Assembly (NCBI RefSeq): GCF_900110835.1 | Contig: NZ_FOJG01000002.1 | Span: 1 to 64,000, forward strand | Source: Chitinophaga arvensicola | GTDB lineage: Bacteria > Bacteroidota > Bacteroidia > Chitinophagales > Chitinophagaceae | Length of the DNA stretch: 64,000 nucleotides | Direction: 5' to 3' | Part shown: positions 56,127-64,000 of the stretch, piece by piece | How the letters are laid out: every line of letters begins with the position of its first letter | Numbering within the stretch: position 1 is the stretch's first letter | Position numbers and translations under genes: made by a program | Notes under the pieces: generated by a model | What the model saw: the letters and a program-made list of their open reading frames with translations, nothing else | Database searches by the model: none | Told to the model about the DNA's origin: nothing

Positions 56127-57236
56127 ATGAAACGTTTCAATATATTTTACATAGCAGCGGTGGTCTTGTTATTCGGCGCCTGTAAGAAAGACCTCAGTGG
56201 TCCTTCCGTTGATGACAATATCCTGAATTATGACATCAAGGAAATACCTGTTACACAGGATTATGTAGTAGGTGCTTTTTATACCTCCTTCGGAGGATGG
56301 AATGCCAATATCAAAGAAGTTCCGGTAGTAGGCACCTATAGCATGCCTAACGGGGTGATCACGGCCGGTGTAATGGGTAAACATATCGATTATGCGGTGA
56401 AAGCAGGGCTTAATTATTTCGCCTTCTCTTTCCGCTCGCCCAACCGCGACGCCAATAACTACAAATCGGATTCTACATTGGTGCGCGCGTTTATCAATGC
56501 CAACGGAGAAGGGAAAATGAAGTTTGCACTGACCTATAACTTCAACACCAATACCTTCGGCGGTATCAGCGCCACTAATCCGATCGAAAAGGATAAGCTG
56601 AGAATGGGACAGTTTTATGAAGACTTCCACCGTATCATCCCTTATCTGAAAGATCCGAATTATATGCTGGTAGATGGTAAACCCATCGTGTATATCATGA
56701 ACGCACAAACGTTGTTTTCTGATAACAACAAAGCTATCTATGATTCACTGAGAGGATTGATGAAAGGATGGGGCGTAACGCCTTACCTGGTGGGTATGCA
56801 GGACCGCTGGACACCGCCGGCCCGTTATGAGCTCCGTTTCAAAGACTGCGTGGATGCGATCTATCATCAGTCGCTCAGTTCACAGATCAACAACTGGGAC
56901 CGCTGGTACCTGCTGCCGCAAACCATCGACCAGAACTGGAAATACTCCAAGGATTATTTCGAGAAAAACTTCAGGGCAGATTACATTCCCAATATCACAC
57001 CGGCATACAGCTGGAAGATCAATACGCCTACCAGTACGAACCCGGAATATCCGCGTTCCGACAGCGGCGCCCTGTTCTCCAAACTGTGTAACGTAGCGAA
57101 GATGAATGCCAGCAGCAAAACCAGGCTGATCATGATCGACAGCTGGAACAACTGGGTGGAGGATATGCAACTGGAACCATCTGCCAGCTATGGGGAATTG
57201 TACCTGAACATCGTGAGAAAACAATTCAAAAAATAG
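56127..57236 (+). CDS. GH99-like (WbsX/endo-alpha-mannosidase-type) lipoprotein
   Basis: This 369-residue protein has a lipoprotein signal ending LLFGAC (C19). It opens QDYVVGAFYTSFGGWNANIKE, then GLNYFAFSFRSPNRD, LVDGKPIVYIMNA and, near the C-terminus, IDSWNNWVEDMQLEPSASYG with E345 and E350. The N-W-x-E ... LEP-S-x-x-Y-G pattern is shared by GH99 endo-alpha-mannosidases and the WbsX family, so I call it GH99-like. The true substrate and retention of activity are unproven. It lies 11 nt after susD in the same operon, anchored probably at the outer surface, where it could cut the glycan that the SusCD pair imports. Confidence 0.72.
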   Translation: MKRFNIFYIAAVVLLFGACKKDLSGPSVDDNILNYDIKEIPVTQDYVVGAFYTSFGGWNANIKEVPVVGTYSMPNGVITAGVMGKHIDYAVKAGLNYFAFSFRSPNRDANNYKSDSTLVRAFINANGEGKMKFALTYNFNTNTFGGISATNPIEKDKLRMGQFYEDFHRIIPYLKDPNYMLVDGKPIVYIMNAQTLFSDNNKAIYDSLRGLMKGWGVTPYLVGMQDRWTPPARYELRFKDCVDAIYHQSLSSQINNWDRWYLLPQTIDQNWKYSKDYFEKNFRADYIPNITPAYSWKINTPTSTNPEYPRSDSGALFSKLCNVAKMNASSKTRLIMIDSWNNWVEDMQLEPSASYGELYLNIVRKQFKK

Positions 57237-57289
57237 TAACCCCTTAGTACCTGAGAATCGTGGAAGATTCAATTGATCAATAAAAATAG

Positions 57290-57318
57290 AAGGGGCTGAT
57301 CGACAGCCCCTTGTTTTT
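57290..57318 (+). terminator. Intrinsic terminator between the GH99-like and GH2 genes
   Basis: Perfect 9-bp stem AAGGGGCTG / CAGCCCCTT with a 5-nt loop, then GTTTTT. It lies inside what looks like one PUL operon, so it may end the susCD-GH99 transcript or let only part of the polymerases reach the GH2 gene. Confidence 0.8.
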
Positions 57319-57353
57319 ACGTGTCATTTACCGGAAGGAAAAGTAATAACAGC

Positions 57354-60300
57354 ATGATAAACAAAGTGAGGAAATATGCAGGCCTCTTTGCCCTGCTACT
57401 ACTGGCTGGTCAGGGATTTGCGCAGCAGCCAGCCTGGAAGGCCACCTTCGGCAGTAATTATAAAGCACCGCCTGTTATAGGGAACGGTATCGTCACACAG
57501 GAGAAAGGTATCCTGCAAACTACCAATGCCAGTGCTGTTTTCGGAGATACCTCCTGGCGCAATTACCGTGTCAGCTTCCGCGCCAGCAGCGCCGATACGG
57601 CAAACGAAGTACAGATATGGGCCGGATTTCGTGCCTATAACCGCAACGACCGCTATATCGTGGCCCTGAGAGGAGGCCGGCAGAATAATCTCTACCTGAG
57701 CCGCCTCGGGTACATGGGCACTGATGAATTCCTGGCCCTTCGCCCGCTGGATTTTCATCCCGTTCCCGGTGAATGGTATACCCTTCGTGTGGAGGTAGTC
57801 AATAACCGCATCCGCGTGTTCCTGAACAATGAAGTCCTGCCACGTATAGACGTTACCGATAGGAACAGCCAGCTGGCTCCTGCCGGAAAAGTAACCCTTG
57901 GTGGTGGCTGGGTAAAAACCAATTATGCGGATCTTGCCGTACAACCCCTTGCTGCAGAAGCTTTGCAGGGAGTTCCTGCCGTTGAATATGGCAGTATCCC
58001 CGCATCACCGGACATAAAAGAAGCGCTGCGGAACAAACAACGCGCTGCCTGGCAGCCTGTTACGGTAACGGATATCCGTAGTACCCGCACGGTTGTGCCA
58101 CTCGATGGCAACTGGCTGTTCATGCCGTTGTACCAGCTGGCCGATGAAAAGAAAGCTACTTCGCCAAAGGAAGAAGACCAGCAATGGCATGTGATGAAAG
58201 TGCCCGATTTCTGGAACCCCATACGTATATGGCTACACGGAGAAACATTCGGGAAGCATTCCAAAGGCGCCTCCGATGCCTACTTCCAGCAGGAAACGGA
58301 TCGCTGCGCCAATTATACTTTTGATTATAAGAAAACGAATGCCGCCTGGTACCGCCAATGGATCAACCTGCCGGCAGGGATAGAACAAAAAGAAACCATC
58401 CTGCGATTCGACGCTGTGTCCAAGATCGCAGAAGTATATATCAATGGCAAGCCCGCCGGCAAACATACCGGCATGTTCGGTGAATTTTTTGTAGACGGCA
58501 AAGGCCTGTTCAAAGCCGGTAAGAACCTCATCACGGTAAAGGTTACACGTGATTTTGTAACCGGTATCAAAGACGCCGGTAAAGTGGTAGATGTGGCCGT
58601 GAGTGTGGAAGTAACCAATAAAATGCTGAAAGACCTGGCGCATGGCTTTTATGGCGATGATCCTGCCGGTATCTGGCAACCCGTGTCCTTACTCATTACC
58701 GAGCCATTGGCGATTAAGGATGTATTTATACAACCTTCGCTCACAGGCGCCTCTTTCGATATTACCGTAAAAAATAACACCCGTAAGGAGCAGCTGTTCG
58801 AGGTACGCACACAGATTAGCGGTTTGTACAATGGCAAGGCATTGCCCGGAACCCGCCTGAAAGCAGGAGAGGAGCGGATCTTGCATTATGAGATCAATCA
58901 TCTGCAACCGAAGTTATGGTCGCCGCAAACACCCAACCTGTACGATTTTACCTTTTCCCTCGAAAATAACGGCCGTGTTACAGACAGTACCACCATCACT
59001 TCCGGCTTCCGGACCTTCGAATCGAAAGATGGTTTCTTTTACCTGAACGGCCGCCGCTACTGGCTGCGCGGAGGTAATCATACGCCATTTGCACTGGCGC
59101 CCAACGACACTCAGCTGGCGGAACGTTTCTATGACCTGATGAAAGCAGGCAACATGGAAATTACCCGTACCCATACCACGCCTTACAACGAAAACTGGCT
59201 GGCAGCAGCCGACCGCAAAGGAGTAGGCATCAGCTTTGAAGGCACCTGGCCCTGGCTGATGATCAATAGCTCTATGCCAGAGGAAAAGCTCATCAGCTTA
59301 TGGGCCGATGAATTCATTGACCTGCTGAAAAAGTACCGCAACCACCCGTCGATCCTGTTCTGGACCGTTAACAATGAAATGAAATTCTATGATAACGATC
59401 CCGACTTCGACCGGGCCAAACTGAAAATGAAGATTATCTCGGAAGTGGTCAAAAGAATGCGCAAAACAGACGGTACCCGCCCTATCTGCTTTGATTCCAA
59501 CTATAAAAGAAATGAGAAGAAATTCGGGAAAGATTTCTTTAAAGATATTGATGACGGTGATATCGATGATATCCACGCCTATATTAACTGGTACGACTAC
59601 TCGATTTTCAAACAGTTCAACGGAGAATTCCAGCAACGTAATAAAAATGAGGGCCGTCCGCTGATCAGCCAGGAAATGTCTTCCGGTTATTCCAACAACG
59701 AAACCGGCCACCCGGTGAGGTTCTATACCCAGGTGCATCAAACCGCACAGGAACTGGTGGGTGATCTGGCCTATGAATATAGCGATCCGGCTTACTTCAT
59801 GGAGTCGCAGGCATTTATTACCGGCGAACAGGCTGAAGCTTACCGCAGAACCAACGACCAGGCGGCAGGTATCCTGCATTTCGCGCTAATCAGCTGGTTC
59901 CGCAATGTATACGATGCAAAGGCCATTGCGCCGTATCCTGCGTACTATGCGCTGCAACGCGCTTTGCAGCCGGTGCTGGTGAGTGCGGAACTCTGGGGCC
60001 GTCATTTCTACGCCGGTACCCGCATCCCCGCGCGTATCTGTGTAGTCAACGACCGTAATGAAGGCACACCACTGCAGGCGTCCGTACTTACCTGGCAACT
60101 GCAAAATGAAGACGGTACGGTGATCGCGAAAGGACAACAGGCGATGCCCGAAGTAGCCTATTACGGCCGTCAGTGGGTAACCCCGGAGATCCTTATCCCG
60201 GGCAGGTTACCGGCTGCTCATGTAAACGCCAGGCTGGTCCTGTCACTCACAGAAAATAATAAACCCGTGTCTTCCAATGAATACAAGGTAACGCTGGCGG

Positions 60301-60959
60301 ATCAACGGAGTTTCCTTCCGGCTGTTGCTGCACCAGTGGTATTGGTAGATGGGGCACACCAGATGCAGGCCGCGCTGGACACGCTCAAAGTGCAGTATGT
60401 AGTGGCTGGCAGCGTGCAGGAAGCACTCACGAAAAAGGCGGCGCTCTATGTTTTCGCCGGGCTTGAACCCGGTAAAAATATCTCTCCCGCTGAACAACAA
60501 CAGTTGCAGGACTTCATCGCCTCCGGCGGAAAAGTACTCCTGCTGGATGCGGCAAAGTCAGCATCACAGCTGTTCCCTGCGCATATCACCGGGGCGCTTG
60601 ATTTCCCGGAGGGAGATATCGTAAACATGGATATTCCTGAATCGCCGGTATTCAAAGGCATTGCGCCACTGGAGCTGAGATATTTTAATAACAACAAGCG
60701 GGAACTGCCGGCCGCCTGCAAAGGCGCGCTGATCGTAAAGCGTAGCGCTGGTCTTGAAATACTCGCGAAGCATATTAACATACACGGCTATATTAAAGGA
60801 GAGATGGCAGAACGGGCAGAATACATGGCGAAGATCCAGGGCGCTACGCTCGTGAAGATCGGCACCTTGTATTTATCCACGATGTCGCTCGAAAAAGCCA
60901 CCACCGATCCGGTAGCCGGTAAATTACTGTACAACCTGTTGTACGAAGGATGTAGATAA
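57354..60959 (+). CDS. Glycoside hydrolase family 2 with N-terminal LamG-like and C-terminal GATase-like domains
   Basis: The start is the ATG at 57354; a GTG 11 codons upstream is a poorer choice. The 1,201-residue enzyme has a signal peptide ending GFAQQ and a DUF1080/LamG-like domain at about 25-200 (WRNYRVSFRASS, NEVQIWAGFRAYNRND). GH2 sugar-binding and Ig-like domains follow (VPLDGNWLFMPL, AAWYRQWINLP, GIWQPVSLLI). The TIM barrel has the acid/base E675 in WTVNNEM and the likely nucleophile E774 in SQEMSSGY. The last ~150 residues look like a glutamine-amidotransferase-like or beta-galactosidase-trimerisation domain (IASGGKVLLLDAA). Periplasmic exo-glycosidase; sugar specificity (Gal, Man, GlcA) cannot be read. 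Confidence 0.88.
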   Translation: MINKVRKYAGLFALLLLAGQGFAQQPAWKATFGSNYKAPPVIGNGIVTQEKGILQTTNASAVFGDTSWRNYRVSFRASSADTANEVQIWAGFRAYNRNDRYIVALRGGRQNNLYLSRLGYMGTDEFLALRPLDFHPVPGEWYTLRVEVVNNRIRVFLNNEVLPRIDVTDRNSQLAPAGKVTLGGGWVKTNYADLAVQPLAAEALQGVPAVEYGSIPASPDIKEALRNKQRAAWQPVTVTDIRSTRTVVPLDGNWLFMPLYQLADEKKATSPKEEDQQWHVMKVPDFWNPIRIWLHGETFGKHSKGASDAYFQQETDRCANYTFDYKKTNAAWYRQWINLPAGIEQKETILRFDAVSKIAEVYINGKPAGKHTGMFGEFFVDGKGLFKAGKNLITVKVTRDFVTGIKDAGKVVDVAVSVEVTNKMLKDLAHGFYGDDPAGIWQPVSLLITEPLAIKDVFIQPSLTGASFDITVKNNTRKEQLFEVRTQISGLYNGKALPGTRLKAGEERILHYEINHLQPKLWSPQTPNLYDFTFSLENNGRVTDSTTITSGFRTFESKDGFFYLNGRRYWLRGGNHTPFALAPNDTQLAERFYDLMKAGNMEITRTHTTPYNENWLAAADRKGVGISFEGTWPWLMINSSMPEEKLISLWADEFIDLLKKYRNHPSILFWTVNNEMKFYDNDPDFDRAKLKMKIISEVVKRMRKTDGTRPICFDSNYKRNEKKFGKDFFKDIDDGDIDDIHAYINWYDYSIFKQFNGEFQQRNKNEGRPLISQEMSSGYSNNETGHPVRFYTQVHQTAQELVGDLAYEYSDPAYFMESQAFITGEQAEAYRRTNDQAAGILHFALISWFRNVYDAKAIAPYPAYYALQRALQPVLVSAELWGRHFYAGTRIPARICVVNDRNEGTPLQASVLTWQLQNEDGTVIAKGQQAMPEVAYYGRQWVTPEILIPGRLPAAHVNARLVLSLTENNKPVSSNEYKVTLADQRSFLPAVAAPVVLVDGAHQMQAALDTLKVQYVVAGSVQEALTKKAALYVFAGLEPGKNISPAEQQQLQDFIASGGKVLLLDAAKSASQLFPAHITGALDFPEGDIVNMDIPESPVFKGIAPLELRYFNNNKRELPAACKGALIVKRSAGLEILAKHINIHGYIKGEMAERAEYMAKIQGATLVKIGTLYLSTMSLEKATTDPVAGKLLYNLLYEGCR

Positions 60960-60988
60960 AGAGTGGGAGAGCTGATTACTCTTCTTCC

Positions 60989-61021
60989 GGGACCACGGTG
61001 TAGCCTGTGGTCCCTTTTTTT
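60989..61021 (+). terminator. Intrinsic terminator after the GH2 gene
   Basis: Stem GGGACCAC (60989-60996) / GTGGTCCC (61007-61014), 10-nt loop, then a seven-T run. Ends the plus-strand PUL transcript 30 nt after the stop. Confidence 0.85.
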
Positions 61022-61026
61022 ATCCA

Positions 61027-61073
61027 TTATAACAGTAACGGCTATCCGATTTGGATAGCCGTTACTGTTATAA
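61027..61073. repeat. Perfect 21-bp inverted repeat between convergent genes
   Basis: TTATAACAGTAACGGCTATC-C and its exact complement flank a 5-nt GATTT loop. It lies six nucleotides after the T-run of the GH2 terminator and 13 nt before the stop of the convergent dehydrogenase gene. Neither strand has a U-run directly after the hairpin, so it is not a textbook terminator, though ending the minus-strand gene's mRNA is its likeliest task. Confidence 0.8.
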
Positions 61074-61086
61074 GGAAGTAAAATGT

Positions 61087-63771
61087 CTATGGTTTAAATT
61101 CCATCCAGTCCAGTGTAAACAGGTGCTGATCGGGTTGTTGTGCTTTACTGAATACAAAGTAAAGGTCATTTTTGCCGCCCGGATCCTTTACCGGCACCGT
61201 GATCTCTTTGAATTTCTCCCAGTCGCCCGTGGCTTTGTAATCCAGCCTGCTGATCACGGGGCCATCTACGCTACCGGTGTGAATTTCCAGGGTAGCGTCG
61301 CGGTTCAGGGATGAATAATAGTAGGTCACTTTGTGGATGCCTTTCAGATCGATGTTCCTGAATATAAAGAACGATTTGTTATGAATAGCGCCCAGCAGCT
61401 GTGCAGAACGGTCGATGTTATGTACCGAGTCGGCGTCTTCGCCCTGTACCCGGAGGGAACGGAGCAGCAGCAAGCCATTGCCGGTAAGCGGCGTGGCATT
61501 GCCACCGCCATCGGTGTAGGTGGCGGCCAGTGCGTAGCTGCCATATTTTTCCTTACCCAGGTGGTCTTTCAGGGCAATGCTGCCGGAGGCAGGCAAACTA
61601 CCACCTGCCTGTGGCGCGGCGAGCGTCAGGATATATCTCACGATCTGGCTGGCGTCGTCGGTCGACAGCTGCGGATGTGCAGCCATGGAATGTTCACCCC
61701 ATACGCCTCCGCCGCCTTTGATGATTTTGGCAGCGAGATAGGCCGGTGCTTTCGGATCTTTTTCGTAACGTTTGGCTACCTGTGTAAAGGCCGGGCCTAC
61801 GGAGGTTTTATCTATCTGGTGACAGGCCTTGCAGTCGCTGCTTTCCATCAGTACTTTGCCTGGATGGGCCGGTACAGTGGTAATCAGCTGATGGCCCAGG
61901 GTGGCTTTTGTTTTGCTGCGCGGAATGTAGTGCAGGCCGATCATCAGCCGTTCAATGCTGATGGAAGGGTCTTCCTGGTCGGCGACGGTAACGGTGTAAG
62001 GCAGTGGGGTGTTATCAAAATAGAAGGTGCTGTTGCCGGTGGTGCTTACGGTTACTACGGGAACGGTGTTACCCACGCGTATAGTAAGACTGTGCTGGCT
62101 GCTGGCGCCTTCGGGGTCAGTGATTTTCAGCGTGGCCTTGTACACGCCATTTTTAGCGTAGGTATGTACAGGGTTGGCTTCTGTGGAAGCAGCGGTTTCA
62201 TCGCCGAACTGCCATTCGTATGTAAGTGCCTGTCCTTCGTCGAAGTCGTAGCTGTTTTTGCTGCTGAAGTTTACTTTCAGGGGGGCGGTACCGGCAGTAT
62301 CAACCGTGGTGATAGCTGCTACCGGCGCGCGGTTGCCACCGTTGTAGGATATCCGGACCAGGCGGGCATCGTCGTTGTCGATGCCATATACAGAGCCATA
62401 TTCCAGCACATACAGGTCGCCGCCTTTACCGATGGCCATGTCTACGGGTCTTCTGAAATCGCCGTTTGTTTTCATGAACGGCTCCATGGATTTGAAATTA
62501 TGTTGCTCATCGAGGCGCACGGCATATACCCAGTTACGCATCCAGTCGTAGATGAAAAGTGCGTTGTCGTACCATTGCGGCAAACCGGTGGGCGTTGCGG
62601 TGGCTTCATTGTAATGGAACACCGGGCCGGCCATGGCACAGCGGCCGCCGTTGCCCAGTTGGGGGAATACGGCCGACGAATCATACGGATACCAGATCAT
62701 GGCTTTCTGTGCGGGCGGTAATACTTTCAGCCCTGTGTTGGCAGGCGAATTATTTTCCGGTGCATCCGCTTTGAAGGGTTCACCGATCTTTTTAGTGGCG
62801 AAGTCGTAGTGGGGGTATACTTTATTATCACCGACTACAAAAGGCCAGCCGTAGTTGCCGGGTTTTTGGGCCTGGTTGATTTCATCATATCCGCGTGGTC
62901 CCTGATCACCGTCCTGGCCTGCATCCGGACCTACTTCGCCCCAGTATACGATGCCGGTGGCGGTATCTACCGACATGCGGTAGGGGTTACGGCAACCCAT
63001 GGTATATATTTCCGGGCGGGTGCCGGCGGTGCCTTTTGCAAAGAGATTGCCTGCCGGTACGGTGTAGCTGCCATCCGGTTCGGGATGGATACGCAGGATT
63101 TTTCCACGGAGGTCGTTGGTGTTACCGGCGGAGCGTTCTGCGTCGAAGGTGATGCGGCCGGGGATCTGATCTATGGGCGCATAGCCGTTGGAGGCAAAGG
63201 GCACGGTGTTGTCGCCGGTGGAAATAAAGAGATTGCCTTCCCTGTCCCAATCCAGTGAGCCGCCGGTATGGGCGCTTACTTCCAGTTCCAGTGGAATGGT
63301 GAGCAATACTTTTTCAGAAGCTGCGATGAGCGAGTCTTTCCCTTCCAGGGTAAAACGGGATACCTGTTGGGCTGCCGGGAGTTTGTTGGGTGTATAATAG
63401 AAATAGATATAATGATTCTTTTCAAAACCAGGATCGAGGGTCACGCCGAGTAACCCGTTACCAAATCCTTCTTTGGTATCTGGCAGTACCGGGAACGTGT
63501 ATACGACCTTTGTAGCCTGGGTGCCTGGGTCGTAGTGATACAATTTACCGCTGCGTTCAATAAAATACACGCTGCCATTGCCGGCAACCGCTAATTCCAT
63601 CGGTTCATTGAGGTCGTTGGAAAGAATGGTCTTGGTAAAACGGTTGTCTTCCGGGGCTTTGGTTGCTTTGCTTTTACTGGTGTGGGTGTTACATCCCTGT
63701 GAAATTACTGTCAGTCCGACAATCAAAAGAGCCGGTAATTTCCGGATACATAACTTAGCTTGTTCACTCAT
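61087..63771 (-). CDS. Lipoprotein fusing sugar dehydrogenase, PKD, cytochrome c and CBM6-like domains
   Basis: This 894-residue protein has a lipoprotein signal ending ISQGC (C27). A glucose/sorbosone dehydrogenase-type six-blade propeller covers about 45-480, with NEPMELAVAGNGSVYFIER, GNGLLGVTLDPGF, SAHTGGSLDWDREGNLFISTGDN and CRNPYRMSVD. A PKD domain at about 480-570 has APLKVNFSSKNSYDFD and YEWQFGD. A single cytochrome c follows with C647-K-A-C650-H651 and a possible axial Met in HSMAAHP. The last ~130 residues look like a CBM6-type domain (DATLEIHTGSVDGPVISRL). It could oxidise a sugar at the surface or periplasm and pass electrons through its own haem. It is convergent with the GH2 gene. 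Confidence 0.88.
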   Translation of the reverse strand: MSEQAKLCIRKLPALLIVGLTVISQGCNTHTSKSKATKAPEDNRFTKTILSNDLNEPMELAVAGNGSVYFIERSGKLYHYDPGTQATKVVYTFPVLPDTKEGFGNGLLGVTLDPGFEKNHYIYFYYTPNKLPAAQQVSRFTLEGKDSLIAASEKVLLTIPLELEVSAHTGGSLDWDREGNLFISTGDNTVPFASNGYAPIDQIPGRITFDAERSAGNTNDLRGKILRIHPEPDGSYTVPAGNLFAKGTAGTRPEIYTMGCRNPYRMSVDTATGIVYWGEVGPDAGQDGDQGPRGYDEINQAQKPGNYGWPFVVGDNKVYPHYDFATKKIGEPFKADAPENNSPANTGLKVLPPAQKAMIWYPYDSSAVFPQLGNGGRCAMAGPVFHYNEATATPTGLPQWYDNALFIYDWMRNWVYAVRLDEQHNFKSMEPFMKTNGDFRRPVDMAIGKGGDLYVLEYGSVYGIDNDDARLVRISYNGGNRAPVAAITTVDTAGTAPLKVNFSSKNSYDFDEGQALTYEWQFGDETAASTEANPVHTYAKNGVYKATLKITDPEGASSQHSLTIRVGNTVPVVTVSTTGNSTFYFDNTPLPYTVTVADQEDPSISIERLMIGLHYIPRSKTKATLGHQLITTVPAHPGKVLMESSDCKACHQIDKTSVGPAFTQVAKRYEKDPKAPAYLAAKIIKGGGGVWGEHSMAAHPQLSTDDASQIVRYILTLAAPQAGGSLPASGSIALKDHLGKEKYGSYALAATYTDGGGNATPLTGNGLLLLRSLRVQGEDADSVHNIDRSAQLLGAIHNKSFFIFRNIDLKGIHKVTYYYSSLNRDATLEIHTGSVDGPVISRLDYKATGDWEKFKEITVPVKDPGGKNDLYFVFSKAQQPDQHLFTLDWMEFKP

Positions 63772-63927
63772 GGAAACGGATTAAGGATTTGTTAAGCGGC
63801 TCACAAAATAATAGAATATTGTATTTTTTTCCCTGAAAAATGGATGGAAGGAAACAATATCGGATCGTCTCTTTGTTTTGATGATCCGTGAATATTGGCT
63901 AATTTAATATTATTATAGTCGGGGAAG

Positions 63928-63959
63928 TTGCCATTTTAGGGGCTGCTTTTGTATATTTG
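63928..63959 (+). promoter_or_regulatory. Consensus promoter facing out of the right edge
   Basis: TTG at 63928-63930 and an exact -7 box TATATTTG at 63952-63959 are 21 nt apart, the best promoter match in the window. An ATG at 63996-63998, about 30 nt after the predicted start site, probably begins a gene beyond the window; only five bases of it are visible. The 63772-63927 stretch also holds the upstream region of the dehydrogenase gene, with no clear promoter. Confidence 0.5.
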
Positions 63960-64000
63960 AGGCCCACATTATACATAGGCCGGTAAATCGATAAGATGGA

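Noticed and set aside
57321..57353. GTG start for the GH2 gene
   Set aside because: It would put a polar stretch before the signal peptide; the ATG at 57354 begins a normal signal sequence.

Overview
The window looks like a chromosomal segment of a Bacteroidota bacterium, probably a soil or plant-associated Chitinophagaceae member of the Chitinophaga type. The evidence is two SusC/SusD outer-membrane pairs, very long secreted repeat proteins, AraC regulators paired with short-chain dehydrogenases, promoter elements of the TAnnTTTG type, weak Shine-Dalgarno sequences and a middling G+C content. The genus is an inference. I see no rRNA, tRNA, CRISPR array, insertion sequence or phage gene.

Layout. 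(1) 1-8189, minus strand: two adjacent genes for giant secreted repeat proteins. The upstream one has about 15 PKD/Ig-like repeats; the downstream one has at least nine DUF11-type repeats and runs off the left edge. (2) 8452-20735: a metabolic and regulatory patchwork. It holds a metallo-beta-lactamase-fold hydrolase, two paralogous AraC regulators, four short-chain dehydrogenases, a SnoaL-like protein, a TetR-MFS-isochorismatase-like unit with two matching operator-like palindromes, an alpha/beta hydrolase and a third AraC regulator. (3) 20972-36661: a Wzx/Wzy-type exopolysaccharide locus. It encodes an initiating phosphotransferase, glycosyltransferases, polymerase, flippase, Wzc-like tyrosine kinase, Wza-like export lipoprotein and acyltransferase, and is unusually rich in methyltransferases (four FkbM-type plus one other). 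(4) 36959-42867: housekeeping and stress genes, namely malate:quinone oxidoreductase, an MscS-type channel, a DUF4342 protein, a Crp/Fnr-type regulator and a sterol-desaturase-family enzyme. (5) 42928-63771: a glycan-utilisation region with two SusC/SusD pairs, a GH99-like lipoprotein, a composite GH2 enzyme and a convergent lipoprotein fusing sugar dehydrogenase, PKD, cytochrome c and a C-terminal carbohydrate-binding-type domain.

The most interesting element lies in region 5. The gene at 48275-50827 encodes what appears to be a membrane-spanning SARP-type regulator: signal peptide, LamG-like and Kelch-like periplasmic sensor, one transmembrane helix, then a cytoplasmic winged helix plus BTAD domain. 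The gene sits between the two susC genes. Upstream of each susC, in the same orientation relative to it and about 180-210 bp from its start codon, there is a four-copy tandem array of an ATTAGCA/ATTAATG-like heptamer repeating every 11-12 bp. That is the spacing of heptamer direct repeats bound by classical SARP activators. I propose that this protein senses a glycan or cell-surface signal and directly activates both SusCD units, in place of the hybrid two-component or ECF sigma systems normally found at such loci.

All function calls rest on reading motifs and domain patterns by eye. No database search was run.
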